From contig CM059972.1 of the NCBI GenBank assembly GCA_030490835.1, forward strand, positions 47,161,452 to 47,225,451: 64,000 nucleotides of DNA. The letters run 5' to 3'. Below are positions 29,466-39,831 of the stretch, one piece after another. The notes below the pieces were generated by a model that saw nothing but the letters and a program-made list of their open reading frames with translations, ran no database searches and was not told where the DNA came from. Position 1 is the first letter of the stretch; every line of letters begins with the position of its first letter. The DNA is from Annona cherimola. Taxonomy: Eukaryota; Streptophyta; Magnoliopsida; Magnoliales; Annonaceae. The position numbers and the translations under genes were made by a program.

Positions 29466-29723
29466 AAAAAAAAGAAGAAGAAGAAGAAGGGAAAGGGATT
29501 TTCCCGTTCTTCTCGGTTTCTTACGGAGATGGAGGAGACGGAGGCTGAGGAAAAAGCTTTGCCGCCACCCCCACCTGTCATACCCCCAAGCACGAAAAAA
29601 AAGAAGAAGAAGAAGAAGGGAGAGGGATTTTCCCGTTCTTCTCGGTTTCTTACGGAGATGGAGGAGACGGAGGCTGAGGAAAAAGCTTTGCCGCCACCCC
29701 CACCTGTCATACCCCCAAGCGCG
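29466..29723 (+). repeat. Tandem duplication (~130 bp x 2) at the start of the AGO4-like insert
   Basis: Two nearly identical copies, about 29466-29595 and 29596-29723. Each contains a poly-A/GAAGAA run and the stretch encoding MEETEAEEKALPPPPPVIPP. The proline-rich N-terminus of AGO4-type proteins is thus present twice. Confidence 0.85.
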
Positions 29724-31175
29724 AAAAAAAAAAATTCTCAATGAATCGAGTTCCAGTGGCAAGGTCTGGCACTGGGCGGAAAGGTTTCTCTGTCTTAAAG
29801 ATGGTAAACCTATTGATGGCAAAGGTATCAGAAGAAAGATCATGGATAAAGTTCACCAGACTTATATTGGTGACTTTCAGGGAAAGTACTTCACTTATGA
29901 TGGTGAGAAGAGCTTGTTTACAGTGGGGGCTCTTCCACAACAGAATTTTGAATTCAGTGTTGTTCTTGAAGACGTGTCCTCAAACAAAGTTAGTAGGAAT
30001 AGTAGCCCTCATGGTAATGACAGCCCCGGAGAGGGAGATCGAAAAAGGCAAAGGCGATCGTATCAGACCAAGACTTTCAAAGTTGAGATACGTTTTGCTG
30101 CCAAAATTTCAATGAAAGTTATTACAAATGCTTTGCGAGGACATGATTCCTAGAGTTCTCAAGAAACCTTAAGGGTTCTAGATATAATCCTAAGGCAGCA
30201 TGCTGCAAAGCAGGGTTGCCTTCTGGTTCGGCAGTCATTTTTTCACAATGATCCTAGTAACTTTGTTGACATTGGAGGTGGAGTTTTGGGTCGCCGTGGT
30301 TTTCATTCTAGCTTCCAAACCAGTCAAGGGGGCTTGTCTCTAAATATTGATGTGTCTACTACAATGATTATAAGGCCTCGCCCTGTTGATGGATTTCTGA
30401 TGGCTAATCAAAATGTTAGAAATCATGGTGAAATTGATTGGGGAAAGGCAAAGAGAACTCTGAAGAATCTGAGGGTGAAAACAAGACCCTCAAATATGGA
30501 ATTTAAAATTGTAGGGCTAAGTGAGCTTCCATGCAACCAGCAAATGTTTACTTTGAAACAGAGAAATGGAAGAGGCAATAGCCCATCTCAAACTATTGAG
30601 ATTATTCTATTAACTATCGACACATTGAGCTTAGATTGGAAAGCCAAAACGCCCCACTTACTATCCTGTCGAGCTCTGCTCTCTGGTTTCATTGCAAAGG
30701 TATACTAGATCTCTGTCAACTTTGCAAAGATCATCACTGGTTGAAAAATCACGATAGAAACCACAAAAAAGGATGCAAACTTTAAGTAATGCATTAAGAA
30801 GCAGCAACTATGGTGCTGATGAAATGTTGAAGGCATGCGGTGTTTCGATCAATGGTAACTTCACTCAAGTAGAAGGCCGTGTCTTGAATGCACCAAAGTT
30901 AAAAGTTAGCAATGATGAATTCCTTCCTAGAAATGGTCGATGGAATTTCAACAATAAGAAACTTGTGGACCCTCAAAAAATAGAAAGATGGGTTATTGTA
31001 AACTTTTTTGCTCGCTGTGATGTTCGGTCTCTTGCTCGTGATCTGCACAAATGTGGAGCGATGAAAGGCATTGTCATTGCAAGAGAATCCTCAATCATTC
31101 AGTCAAAGCTTCCAGGAGCCCCTTAGTTTCTTCTTTGTGTTTTGCCTGGGAAAAAGAATTGTGATATATATGGCC
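29520..31175 (+). pseudogene. Captured AGO4-clade Argonaute cDNA fragment (truncated, decayed)
   Basis: Argonautes of the AGO4/6/9 clade bind 24-nt siRNAs and direct DNA methylation of transposons. Pieces in normal order: proline-rich N-terminus (EEKALPPPPPVIPP), RVPVAR near 29750, DGKPIDGKGIRRK near 29800. Then an N-domain frame from 29842 with EKSLFTVGALPQ and KTFKVEIRFAAKI; linker 1 with GCLLVRQSFFHND and GGLSLNIDVSTTMII; a frameshifted PAZ end near 30640-30770; then EGRVLNAPKLKV, PRNGRWNFNNKKLV and KLPGAP. It stops before most of MID and all of PIWI, so no slicer or guide-anchoring core remains. No introns are visible although plant AGO4 genes have many, which points to capture through RNA. 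It has a TAG at 30151-30153 and skipped segments. It lies in sense between integrase and the 3' LTR. Confidence 0.88.
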
Positions 31176-31280
31176 CATATTAAAAAAAAAATCCTCATTA
31201 CGCCATCAGTCAAGAGAAGCCTGCCAAACAACATGTCAGGAATCACGCCTTTACAAGTGGCCCACGGCGGCATAATTCCT

Positions 31281-31291
31281 GAGGGGGCATT
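31281..31291 (+). other. Polypurine tract of the giant element (probable)
   Basis: GAGGGGGCATT directly precedes the 3' LTR start TGAAGAG. It is short but placed correctly. Confidence 0.5.
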
Positions 31292-31615
31292 TGAAGAGAT
31301 ATATTTTTCACCATGATAAAAAAAAAGAGTAGCAGCAGCAAAATCGCTGCTCTCCGCAAAAACAAGAGCTGGAGGGGCCGAAGCAGACACCGAGCCAGGC
31401 GTTCACATTGGAAGAAGCCGTTAAAAAAAAGTGGGATCTGGAGGAGAGACGGATGTGGTTGGAGACGACCCGGAGGAGATGCTGCCATATAGGTCGCTGC
31501 CGGAATCAAAGCTAGCCGGAAGTTGGGTTTCGGTGGCTCGTAAGGCCATATTTGGACGAGAAATGCAGGAGGTCGCGGGTTCAGCAGTGGTCGGATGGGA
31601 GATGGGTTGTAGCAG

Positions 31616-32205
31616 ATGCCGCCCTTGCCGTTGAACCGCAACATTATCGTCATGTGGAGCCTGCCGGTGGTGGTGTCGGCGCTGACGTTCGGAACCTGCA
31701 TTCTGATAGGGGTGGAGCTGGACGCGGGGAAGGTGTTCACCACCACATCCTTCTTCAAGATACTGCAGGAGCCGGTGAGGAACTTCCCGCAGGCGCTCAT
31801 ATCCATCTCGCAAGCGATGATATCACTGGAGAGGATGGATGGGTACATGACGAGCAAGGAGCTGTTGAAGAACGCGTCTTTGAAGATCTCTCATGGAAAA
31901 AAAAGTACGGTCTTGTTGGTCCGAACGGCAAGGGCAAATCGACGCGGTTGAAGCTCCTTGCTTGGCGGAAGATCCCTGTCCCGAAGAACATCGATATGCT
32001 GTTGGTGGAGCAGGAGGTGGTTGGAGATGATAAGATGGCGCTGGAGGCGGTTGTTTCTGCGAATGAAGAGCTGGTGAAGCTTTGGCAGGAGGTGACTGAG
32101 TTGCAGGATTCATCTGTCGCTGCTGCTGAGGAAGATGGAGATGGAGATGATGACACAGGAGAAGGAGGAGTAGCAGACGACGACGTCGATCAACGGCCTG
32201 GATGA
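31616..32205 (+). pseudogene. ABCC-ABCF chimera, 3' LTR copy (frameshifted)
   Basis: Same fusion as in the 5' LTR, but an A-run near the join is one base shorter. The ABCC frame (31616-31951) shifts out after ISHGKK, and the ABCF part ([14 protein letters not shown] on) continues in the frame that began at 31552. Several substitutions separate it from the 5' copy (for example GTGCAT against CTGCAT near 31698). Confidence 0.75.
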
Positions 32206-32615
32206 GACCTTGTGCAACGAGCGGCTGAAGCGCGACATCGACAGCCGCTGGAACGCCGACGTGCCCGACTCGGTGGAAGGATTCGTGAAGGTCTTCAAGG
32301 ACGAGATGTTTGGGTTGGTGGACTCGTCGTCTCTCTCTCAATTGCAAGGGCTTCAACTGAAGGTCACAGCAGCTGCAGCCGCTGCCTCAGCAGCTCACTA
32401 CCAATCGGGAGCTTCCTCAGCTTCGCTGTACCAGACCCGGCAGAACATGAGCCAGCAGATGCAATCTGGCTTCGGCAGCAGCATGGCGGCGTCTTCTCCG
32501 TCGAGGGCGGCGTCGTCGTCATTCGGGCTCGATCCTTCGTCCGCGGTGGCTGCCGCAGTCATGAACTCGAGGGTTGCAGCGTTCGCGAAGCGAAGCCAGA
32601 GCTCCTCTGAGCGGG
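32206..32615 (+). pseudogene. Possible CCCH-protein fragment, 3' LTR copy
   Basis: Open from about 32210 through ASAAHYQSGASSASLYQTR to AVMNSRVAAFAKRSQSS. The stop present in the 5' LTR copy is a sense codon here, so this copy is closer to the captured state. Family assignment tentative, as for the 5' copy. Confidence 0.4.
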
Positions 32616-32632
32616 CGGCGGTAAGCCGTCAT

Positions 32633-32875
32633 CCTGGCTTCACGACCAACAGCTTCGGCGGCTCCACCTTGATCGAACTCTGCCCCCTTGCTCTCCGCCA
32701 CATGAAGACGGCGACGCAGCCGACGAAGACGGCAATCGAGGATCATCAAGAACTGGCGATTCTCAAGGAGGATGGCTGCTCCTGAATCGGAGGCCATGGC
32801 CGCCGGACCGAAGTTCCCCTTAAGGATCGCCAACATGAGATCGAGCGGGGAGAGCTTCATCAGGCCGAACTGCAT
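32633..32875 (-). pseudogene. NADPH-cytochrome P450 reductase N-terminus, 3' LTR copy
   Basis: Antisense; ATG at 32875. Same leader (MKLSPLDLMLAILKG) and the same frameshift before the membrane anchor as in the 5' LTR. Confidence 0.75.
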
Positions 32876-33349
32876 GGTGTCACCGGACTGTCGAATGATG
32901 AGACGAACAGCTGAGATGGAATCTCTAAAACTAGGGAGAGGGGGAGAGAACCTCTCTCTTCTTCTTCTTCTTTTTTGGAGGGAGCCCGCAGAGCCGAGCC
33001 AGCGGCAGTTGTGGCGTTTTCGCAGTTTAGCTACCCGGATTTCTAGCCGTTTCGGGCTCCAGCGTGATTTCGGCATCTTTTTGGATGAACGTGGTTTCAG
33101 ATTCTGCGTTCTGCAGATTGTTCTTCCTTCTCTCGAAGTTGTCTACGGGCGGACTGTTCTTCCTTCCCCATCTTGTCGTTGTGGTCTTCTTCTTTTTCGC
33201 GAGCAACCCTTGCAGAAGGAACTGCATGAACACGTGCAGATGTTACAGTGTCAACGGAAAATATTGCTCTGCCGAAACGAGTGCGGTGGTGCCGAATCTT
33301 CCAGAGAGCAACATTTTCTGTGCAATGAGGCTTTTGTCTGGAAGGAGCA

Positions 33350-33672
33350 GATGATGCGCGTGCTTTCTGTGGCCAGGGCGGGCACCTGCGATGACTCGAC
33401 GAAGAGGCCCTCCATGCTTGACGTGGTGAGGCTGCTCAAGAAAATGAAGGCTGAGGAGGGAAACGGTGGAGGCGACACGGCAGTTCAACGAGGAGAACGT
33501 GCTCAGCCGGGGCCGCCACAAGGTCGTCTTCAAGGCCTGCTTCCCCGACGGGACGGTCCACTCCGTCCACCGCCTTCCAGTCATCGGCAGTGCCTGAAGC
33601 GTCGGCTTCGGCCACGATGGCGCCGGTGGTAGGGTCCGTCGTTTACGTCTCGCCGGAGGCGGCGCCCGGTGA
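33350..33672 (+). pseudogene. Receptor-like kinase fragments, 3' LTR copy
   Basis: Same three out-of-order pieces (MMRVLSVARAGTCDD; QFNEENVLSRG-like N-lobe; MAPVVGSVVYVSPEAAP). Differences from the 5' copy are scattered substitutions. Confidence 0.7.
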
Positions 33673-33789
33673 TGTTCAGCAGAACTTCTCAGACCGCCGG
33701 GCAGAGGAGCACGGTGCAGAAGGCGAAACAGAAGTTGCAGGGAAGGGAGAAAAAGAAATCTCGACCAATGGACAGATGTGCTCTACGCG

Positions 33790-34000
33790 AAAGCAGTTCC
33801 GCGGGAAAGAGGTTCCGCGTGAATCCGGTTCCGCACAAGTGTAGCTTGGCGCCCAAGCAAATGGAGTTCTGCGAAAATGCTTTGTTCAGCATGGCTATAG
33901 TTCCGCGGCAGTGAAATCCCCTGCCAATGCAGTTCCGCGGCAACGAAGTTCCGCGGCAACGCTTTTCCACGGCGACGAAGTTCTGCGGGAACGCTCACAG
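33790..34000 (+). repeat. GTTCCGCGG repeats, 3' LTR copy
   Basis: Fewer units than in the 5' LTR: a segment with the second and third copies (17415-17440) is missing here. Confidence 0.75.
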
Positions 34001-34013
34001 CTGCCGAGTCGCC

Positions 34014-34021
34014 TATAAATA
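34014..34021 (+). promoter_or_regulatory. TATA box of the giant element's 3' LTR
   Basis: TATAAATA, identical context to 17644-17651. It could drive transcription outward, into the MULE about 460 bp downstream. Confidence 0.6.
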
Positions 34022-34469
34022 GAGGCCCTTGGCCCTTTCATTCGACACAACGAGAACGGGAGAGAACTTTGAGCGGAGAACTCAACAAAGACAGGAAAGG
34101 GAGCTCTCCCGCGCTCAAAAAGGAGAGAACGTGAGTTCTCCATATATTTTTTTTAGTTAAAAAAAAAAGAAAAAAAAAGAGAGAGTTTTTTTTTCTTATA
34201 TATATACATATATATTATTTTCAAAAACTACTTTTCCCAACGTGGATACTCCCCGACTGGCGGGTTGAATTGACACACGGGTTAAGTATATTTTCTCTTT
34301 TAAAAATATATATGTGTATATTATATATATATAAATATATATATACATATATATTATTTTCAAAAACTACTTTTCCCAACGTGGATACTCCCCGACTGGC
34401 GGGTTGAACTGACACACGGGTTAAGTATATTTTCTCCTTTAAAAATAAAATAAAAATATATATGTGTAT

Positions 34470-34478
34470 ATTATATAT
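34470..34478. repeat. 9-bp target-site duplication of the MULE, left
   Basis: ATTATATAT; repeated at 44858-44866. Flanking DNA is AT-rich, so its information content is limited. Confidence 0.8.
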
Positions 34479-35302
34479 GGGATATACTCATGTGCATTCT
34501 GCATGCACGGAAGCAACGGTGCAGACGGCTCATCTGGCCGTCGATTTCGGCGGGTTGAATCCTGTCCGTCGAGAGCTGGTGTGCGTGTTGCGTTGCGTTG
34601 GGCGGGTCATACACGCGGATCTACTGTGAAAATTTTCCCGCTCGGCAGCAAAACATGAAAACAGCAGATCCCGCCTTCTCTGGCGTCCCTCGTCCCTCCT
34701 CAATCCCCGAATCCCGGCATCCTCAATCCCTAAAGCCCGGCATCCCCCCCACCCTCATCCCTCCTCAATCCCTAAATCCCGGCATCCCCTCCTAAATCCC
34801 TAACTCACGCTGCGGCACGCAGCAGGCAGCAGCACCCGTCCGTCTGGTGAACAGCAGGCAGCGGCACCATCGGCGACCAGCAGTAGCAGTTCCTCTATCG
34901 ATCAACGCACAGCAGACGACATCCCCTCCTAAAGATTCGCACGGTTCCAGTGGCACGCAGCAGACGGCATCCCCACATCAGCTCTAGCCTCCATAACCAG
35001 CAGATCCGGCGATTCGCATCTCCGGCGAGGGTGAGTTGCAATCTTATTGATGCTATTAAGTAATGAATGCAAATAATTTCAGTTTTTTGGTGGATAGCTA
35101 GCCGAACTGGAATTTGATTTTTTTCTTATCTTGTCTTCTCCGTAAATCCGCATGCGGATTCTGAATGTGCAGCAAATTAGCTCCCAGCTGCATCTCCCTC
35201 ACGCGAAAATCCGCATGCGGAGTCCAAATCCGCATGCGGATCATAACTGCGCAGCGAAAGTACCTCCCATCCGCATCTACCTCACGCGAAAATCCGCATG
35301 CG
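34479..35302 (+). repeat. Left TIR of the MULE
   Basis: Outer end GGGATATACTCATGTGCATT. GC-rich middle with ATCCCGGCATCC repeats, a splice-donor-like AGG|GTGAGT at 35031, and an inner part with several CCGCATGCGG palindromes next to CTCACGCG. Confidence 0.9.
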
Positions 35303-37596
35303 TATTCTGAATGCACAACTGAATAGCATTAAAGGATCTCCATTCATGACTTGCAATCAACATTGTAGGTAAATCCAGTTCAATGTATGTTGTAAGGACA
35401 GGCATAATCTGTCCATCTTGCTCTTTCTGGGCTGGATCCTTAACCCAGTTGTTGTCAGATTTTGTTTCTATTTTTTTGTTTTACTTGGAAAATGAGTTGT
35501 ATGAGTATGATTTGCAAAGACGTTGACATATGAGTCCATAACACCAGTCTCTAGGGTTAAAAGACGGTGAAAAGTGTGGTTAGCAAGTTCAAAATTTTTG
35601 AAAAAATAATTATAGGTCACCCATTAGTTTGATCGGAAGAAGCATATGCACTTGTATATATGACTTTGGCATTCTTGAATTAATTTAAGATGACACATTA
35701 TTGCCTCCATATTTGAAGAGTCAAACCAGAATTTAGCTATTCATGGAATTGCAATCTTTTCTTAGTGGACAGCCTTGTCATGATGGTGGTTGGTGAGTGG
35801 ATAATGCATTTCATCAACTATGACAGATCACTGCGCCATTAACTCGACTGCTTGAATTTTGAATCTCCACTGCTGAGTGCAGAGTGCCTTGTGGTGATTT
35901 AGCTATTATACATATGTTTCTGTTTCTTTTTTGACTTCATTCGCTGCAAGTTTTGAGCATTTTTCTGGGTTTTTTTCGTCTATTTTTTTTAACCCATTCT
36001 CCTGGTGGAATTCTGGTAAAATTTTTTCCCACTTTCTTTATTCATCCATCCCATGCATATCTAGAATTAGCAAAATGGGGTTCTGTTGTATGATTTCTGA
36101 AAGAATAACAGACATACTACAGTTGAAGTGTGGGATATTACTCTATTGCTGTGGTGGGTATGGTCTGTCTCTTGCTGCAATGAAGATAATGATTGACATT
36201 GTCATTGATACGTTCAACATCTTTTTCTCTTACCCCATAATTTGTATATAGAAAATGGCATGAACTTTGTTCCCATAAGATGCTGATTGCCGTGCGACAT
36301 GCATGAACTAATCATTCTGCTTCATGGATTCCTCATCATGACAATCTTGACAAAAGGTGGGTAATGCGGAATAATGACAGACGCACTGTTGATGATATAA
36401 CCTGTTTCTGCCATAATTCATCTTCAAATTGGCCATGCCTGAGCTCTAGATGACAAACTTGGAAGTGAAAATGAAATAAGAAGCTACAGGACCTTGAATA
36501 TTGATCTAGAAGAAAAACGTGCTGGTTTTGATGATGCTGGAATTTGAAAACATGTCTTCTGCAGAATTAGGTAGAGTAGCAGAATACAGAATTCACATGT
36601 TAATGTTAAGAGTCTACATGCTAATTCTGAGTTACTAGCAACCCTTATCTATATACCTGCTTTTTATGATATAATCCACATGCTAATTTCATAATTCTCA
36701 TACTGATTTCGAGTCAGTAACAATCCTTGTTCACATTCTTGCTCTCTATGCCAGAATCCACACGCTACTTCTGTATTCCGTATGTTGATTCTAAGTTAGT
36801 GACAACTCTTATTCACATTAGTACTCCTTGTGATAGAATTATCTGCATGCTAATTCTGAGTTAGTGACAACCATAGTTCACATTCATGCTCTGTGTCAGA
36901 TTCCGCATGCGTATTTTATATTCCGCATGCAAACATTCATGCTGTGTCAGATTCCGCATGCGTATTTTATATTCTGCATGCAAACTCTAAGTTCATAACA
37001 ACCCAGATTCACATTCCTGTTCAGTGATAGATTCTGCATGCTAATTTTATATGCTCCATGTTGATATTGAGTCGGTGACATACATTGTTCACATTCCTGC
37101 TAATTTCACATGCTAATTTTCATGTCTAAACTTTTTTTCTCAAATATCTACTAACTTTAGCAAAATCGTCATGCTATTTTCACTATCCACATTGAATTTG
37201 AATTCCACAAATCACGTCTCAAGTGTGGTATAATCTGCATATTAATTTCATATTCCGCATACTGTTTCTGATTGGTGACATTCCTTCTTTACATTCTTGC
37301 TGATTTATATTTCGCATGCTAATTCTAACGTAGTATGCATTTTAAGAAATCGTCTCTGAAATCAGTATGCGGATTTGACAAACAGAAGAAATCACATTTG
37401 CTTTCTCTATCAACACAATTAATCATTTTGTAGGTTTCAGAATACTATATTCCATGAAAACAGCCTATAGCAACATGCACATGCAATGTGTCAACTTCAC
37501 TTGATTTCTCGTTTCCACTTCACTTGATTTCTCGTTTCCACTTCACTTGCATATGCGATATGTCATTTTTTTAACGTTTAGATGTTTTCGTTTCAG
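35303..37596 (+). other. AT-rich leader between left TIR and left MULE gene (probable 5' UTR intron)
   Basis: Non-coding. A donor-like GTGAGT at 35031 in the TIR and an acceptor-like TTTTCGTTTCAG ending at 37596, eight bases before the ATG, could define a 2.6-kb 5' UTR intron. About 36590-37330 holds diverged repeats with GCATGCTAATTCTGAGTTAG and TTCCGCATGC words. The 106-codon frame at 35931 looks accidental. Confidence 0.45.
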
Positions 37597-37603
37597 AAGT
37601 TAA

Positions 37604-38467
37604 ATGGCAGGGACAAAGGGCAAAGGAAAGAGAAAAAATGTGAAAGAAGCAGTAAATGTAGCCGAAGAAGTAGCAACCAGACAAGGAAAAAGGAAAATCA
37701 CGAAAATCAATGAGGATGCAACCACAGCAAGTGAGGCAGTGGCCGTCGTCAAGAAAGGAAAAGAAAAAGCGGCAGGAGAGGCAGCAACTACCAGAAGGGG
37801 GAAACAGAAAGTAATGGAGACTGTCGTTGAAGACACTATAGTCGATGAAGGGAATGAGGAAGAAGAAGAAGAAGAAGAAGAAGAAGAAGAAGCAACTAGA
37901 AAGGGCAAAAAAAAACCTAAAGAGGCTGAGGATGCAACCACAGCAAGTGAGGTAGTGGCCGTCGTTAAGAAAGGAAAAGAAAAAGCGGCAGGACAGGCAA
38001 CTACCAGAAGGGGGAAACGGAAAGTAATAGAGACTGTTGTGGAAGATACAAAAGTTGATGAAGCAAATGAGGAAGAAGAACTAGAGGAGGAGGCAGCAAC
38101 TGCAAAGAGCAAACAGAAACCTAAAGAGGCCGAGGATGCAACCGTGGCAAGTGAGGTAGTCGCCATCGTTAAAAAAGGAAAAGAAAAAGCACCAGATGAG
38201 GCAGCTACCAGAAGGGGGAAACGAAAAGTAATTGAGACTGTTGTAGAAGACACTGCAGTTGATGAGGAAAAAGGAGATGAAGCAGATACAACATCTAAAA
38301 AGGGCAACCAAAAAAAAAGGAAGGTAGAGGAAGCACCTAAGAAAAAAGAACGCCAACACCCAAAGTGTATGGCTACCCATCCAAATATTTTCATCGTGCT
38401 GTGGATGAGGAAATTTACTTCAGGAAATTTGAAGATCGACCCTTGGTCAAGTCAAGAAGATTTATAA
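37604..38467 (+). CDS. Left MULE gene, part 1: Lys/Glu-rich repeat protein
   Basis: An ATG-initiated 287-codon frame. It is made of three to four imperfect repeats of about 70 residues, each with VVKKGKEKA, a TRRGKxKV box, an ETVVEDT box, an acidic run (up to 12 Glu) and a basic KSKQKPKEAED-like linker. It looks like an intrinsically disordered, nuclear, DNA- or chromatin-contacting tail. The frame passes into a different phase near 38350, where the second frame (38341 onward, PTPKVYGYPSKYFHRA) begins. One gene broken by a frameshift, or joined by splicing, is the best reading. No enzyme motif seen. It occupies the place of mudrB in MuDR but shows no resemblance to it that I can recognise. 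Confidence 0.6.
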   Translation: MAGTKGKGKRKNVKEAVNVAEEVATRQGKRKITKINEDATTASEAVAVVKKGKEKAAGEAATTRRGKQKVMETVVEDTIVDEGNEEEEEEEEEEEEATRKGKKKPKEAEDATTASEVVAVVKKGKEKAAGQATTRRGKRKVIETVVEDTKVDEANEEEELEEEAATAKSKQKPKEAEDATVASEVVAIVKKGKEKAPDEAATRRGKRKVIETVVEDTAVDEEKGDEADTTSKKGNQKKRKVEEAPKKKERQHPKCMATHPNIFIVLWMRKFTSGNLKIDPWSSQEDL

Positions 38468-39831
38468 TAGATGAGTTTGCTGATTTCCCCTTCGCTAAAT
38501 GGTTGCATGGACACGGAATTGCTCCATTTGCTAATGTTGAGTGCCACATTTATCCAGTCCTTTTGAGACACTTTTATTCTAGCTGGGGTGCTGATGGTTT
38601 TACACATGTAAAGGGTGTAGAAATAGAAATCAGTTCAATGATGTTGGAGAAGGTTTTTGGGATCCCTTATGATCCTGGGATGTATACAGGTTTTGTAGAG
38701 AAGAAACAGGAAGTATTTTCCGAGGTTTGCAAAAATCCAAAGGTGGGAGCTGAAAGAGTGTCATCTACTCAGTTGAAATATGTGGACTTGAAACTTCTCC
38801 ATTATGTTTCTGTATACCACTTATTCCCCAGGAGTGGATCTTATACAGAGGTGACAGCCCACGATGCACACTTGCTGTATGCTCATGCAAGAGGCAACCG
38901 TTTCAACTTCGCCTACCACATATTCCAGCATATGAATAAGAGTCGTGCTAGGAAGAATGGATCTTTGCCATATGGAATGATTATAACAAGAATCCTAGAA
39001 TATCATGGCGTTGATCTCAGTGGAGAGGAGCACCAAAAGTACAAAGAAGCTGACACGATTGATGCATCTGTCTTGACTAGATTGGGTTATTTATTTGATG
39101 AGCAGGAACAGGAGTGGAAACCAAGGCATGATGTTAAGGTTTCAAGCGAAGATGAAGAAGATGAGGCTGAGGCTGAGGCTGAGGCTGAGGATACGGGACG
39201 GCGACAAGGAGATCATGAGCAATCACTTCCAGACATGAAAGGAAAGAGCCAAGAAGCTGCTTCTACGCAAGCTCACCCAGATCTGTCTTCACAGTTGCTG
39301 CAATTTCGGGAGGATATCATGAAGCACATTGCCTCCTTCATGTCACAATCAATCAAACCATCCACTTCTGCTTCTGTCATCTCCACACCAGTTCTAAGTC
39401 CACCAACTTCCAGCCATTTGGTTATGCCAACATTTTCTCCTACTGGTCTCATAGATACTCCTACCACAGTCCATTCGCAGTTACCTAGTTGTATGGGTCA
39501 GCATCCACCTGCATCACAGTCATCTCCATCCTTTGCTGATTTTCTTCCCGAAGTAGGCCAACCTAGTGCTCCAGTCTATGATCCAACCATTTTCCCCTTC
39601 CCTCCTTTACCGGCACCTTCCCAACCTTCTAATATACTAACACCTGAACATGTGCTTCAAATGACAAGGCATACTATGTTTCTTACAGGCAGTATTGACA
39701 GATTGATTAGAGAGGTGGAACACATGAGGCAACGCATGGACGTATTTGAGATGCGCTTAGAGGAGTTGAGAGGCAAACACTCAACAAATGATGGTGCAAA
39801 TGACGGTGCTGGGGAAGATCATGGCGTTTAG
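38365..39831 (+). CDS. Left MULE gene, part 2: plant transposon-protein (env-like ORF) domain and coiled coil
   Basis: A 488-codon frame; its first codon is GTG, consistent with it being a continuation of the upstream frame. Residues about 1-240 resemble the putative plant transposon protein domain (Pfam Transposase_32 type, by memory): GYPSKYFHRAVDEEIYFRKF, then LLRHFYSSWGADGFTHVKGV, a MMLEKVFGIPYD box and HLLYAHARGNRFNFAYHIF. An acidic linker and a Pro/Ser-rich region follow. The C-terminus (about 430-480) is a coiled coil (RLIREVEHMRQRMDVFEMRL). The same order of domain, acidic/Pro region and coiled coil occurs in the Athila env-like ORF at 47060-48264. Function unknown; there is no DDE triad. 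Confidence 0.6.
   Translation: MYGYPSKYFHRAVDEEIYFRKFEDRPLVKSRRFIIDEFADFPFAKWLHGHGIAPFANVECHIYPVLLRHFYSSWGADGFTHVKGVEIEISSMMLEKVFGIPYDPGMYTGFVEKKQEVFSEVCKNPKVGAERVSSTQLKYVDLKLLHYVSVYHLFPRSGSYTEVTAHDAHLLYAHARGNRFNFAYHIFQHMNKSRARKNGSLPYGMIITRILEYHGVDLSGEEHQKYKEADTIDASVLTRLGYLFDEQEQEWKPRHDVKVSSEDEEDEAEAEAEAEDTGRRQGDHEQSLPDMKGKSQEAASTQAHPDLSSQLLQFREDIMKHIASFMSQSIKPSTSASVISTPVLSPPTSSHLVMPTFSPTGLIDTPTTVHSQLPSCMGQHPPASQSSPSFADFLPEVGQPSAPVYDPTIFPFPPLPAPSQPSNILTPEHVLQMTRHTMFLTGSIDRLIREVEHMRQRMDVFEMRLEELRGKHSTNDGANDGAGEDHGV

Noticed and set aside
29283..29843. 186-codon minus-strand frame over the AGO4 insert start
   Set aside because: Mostly the antisense of the duplicated poly-A/proline-rich segment; only its last ~60 codons outside the repeat merit a second look.
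34540..34560. Shared GGCGGGTTGAAT word between the MULE TIR and the surrounding LTR array
   Set aside because: Only 12 bases; the TIR copy is in both TIRs and the array copy in both LTRs, so coincidence is more likely than target homology.
35931..36251. 106-codon frame in the MULE leader
   Set aside because: No motif, AT-rich, inside the predicted 5' UTR intron.
37600..38394. 264-codon minus-strand Ser/Phe-rich frame
   Set aside because: Antisense shadow of the Lys/Glu repeat protein; composition follows from GAA and AAG repeats.
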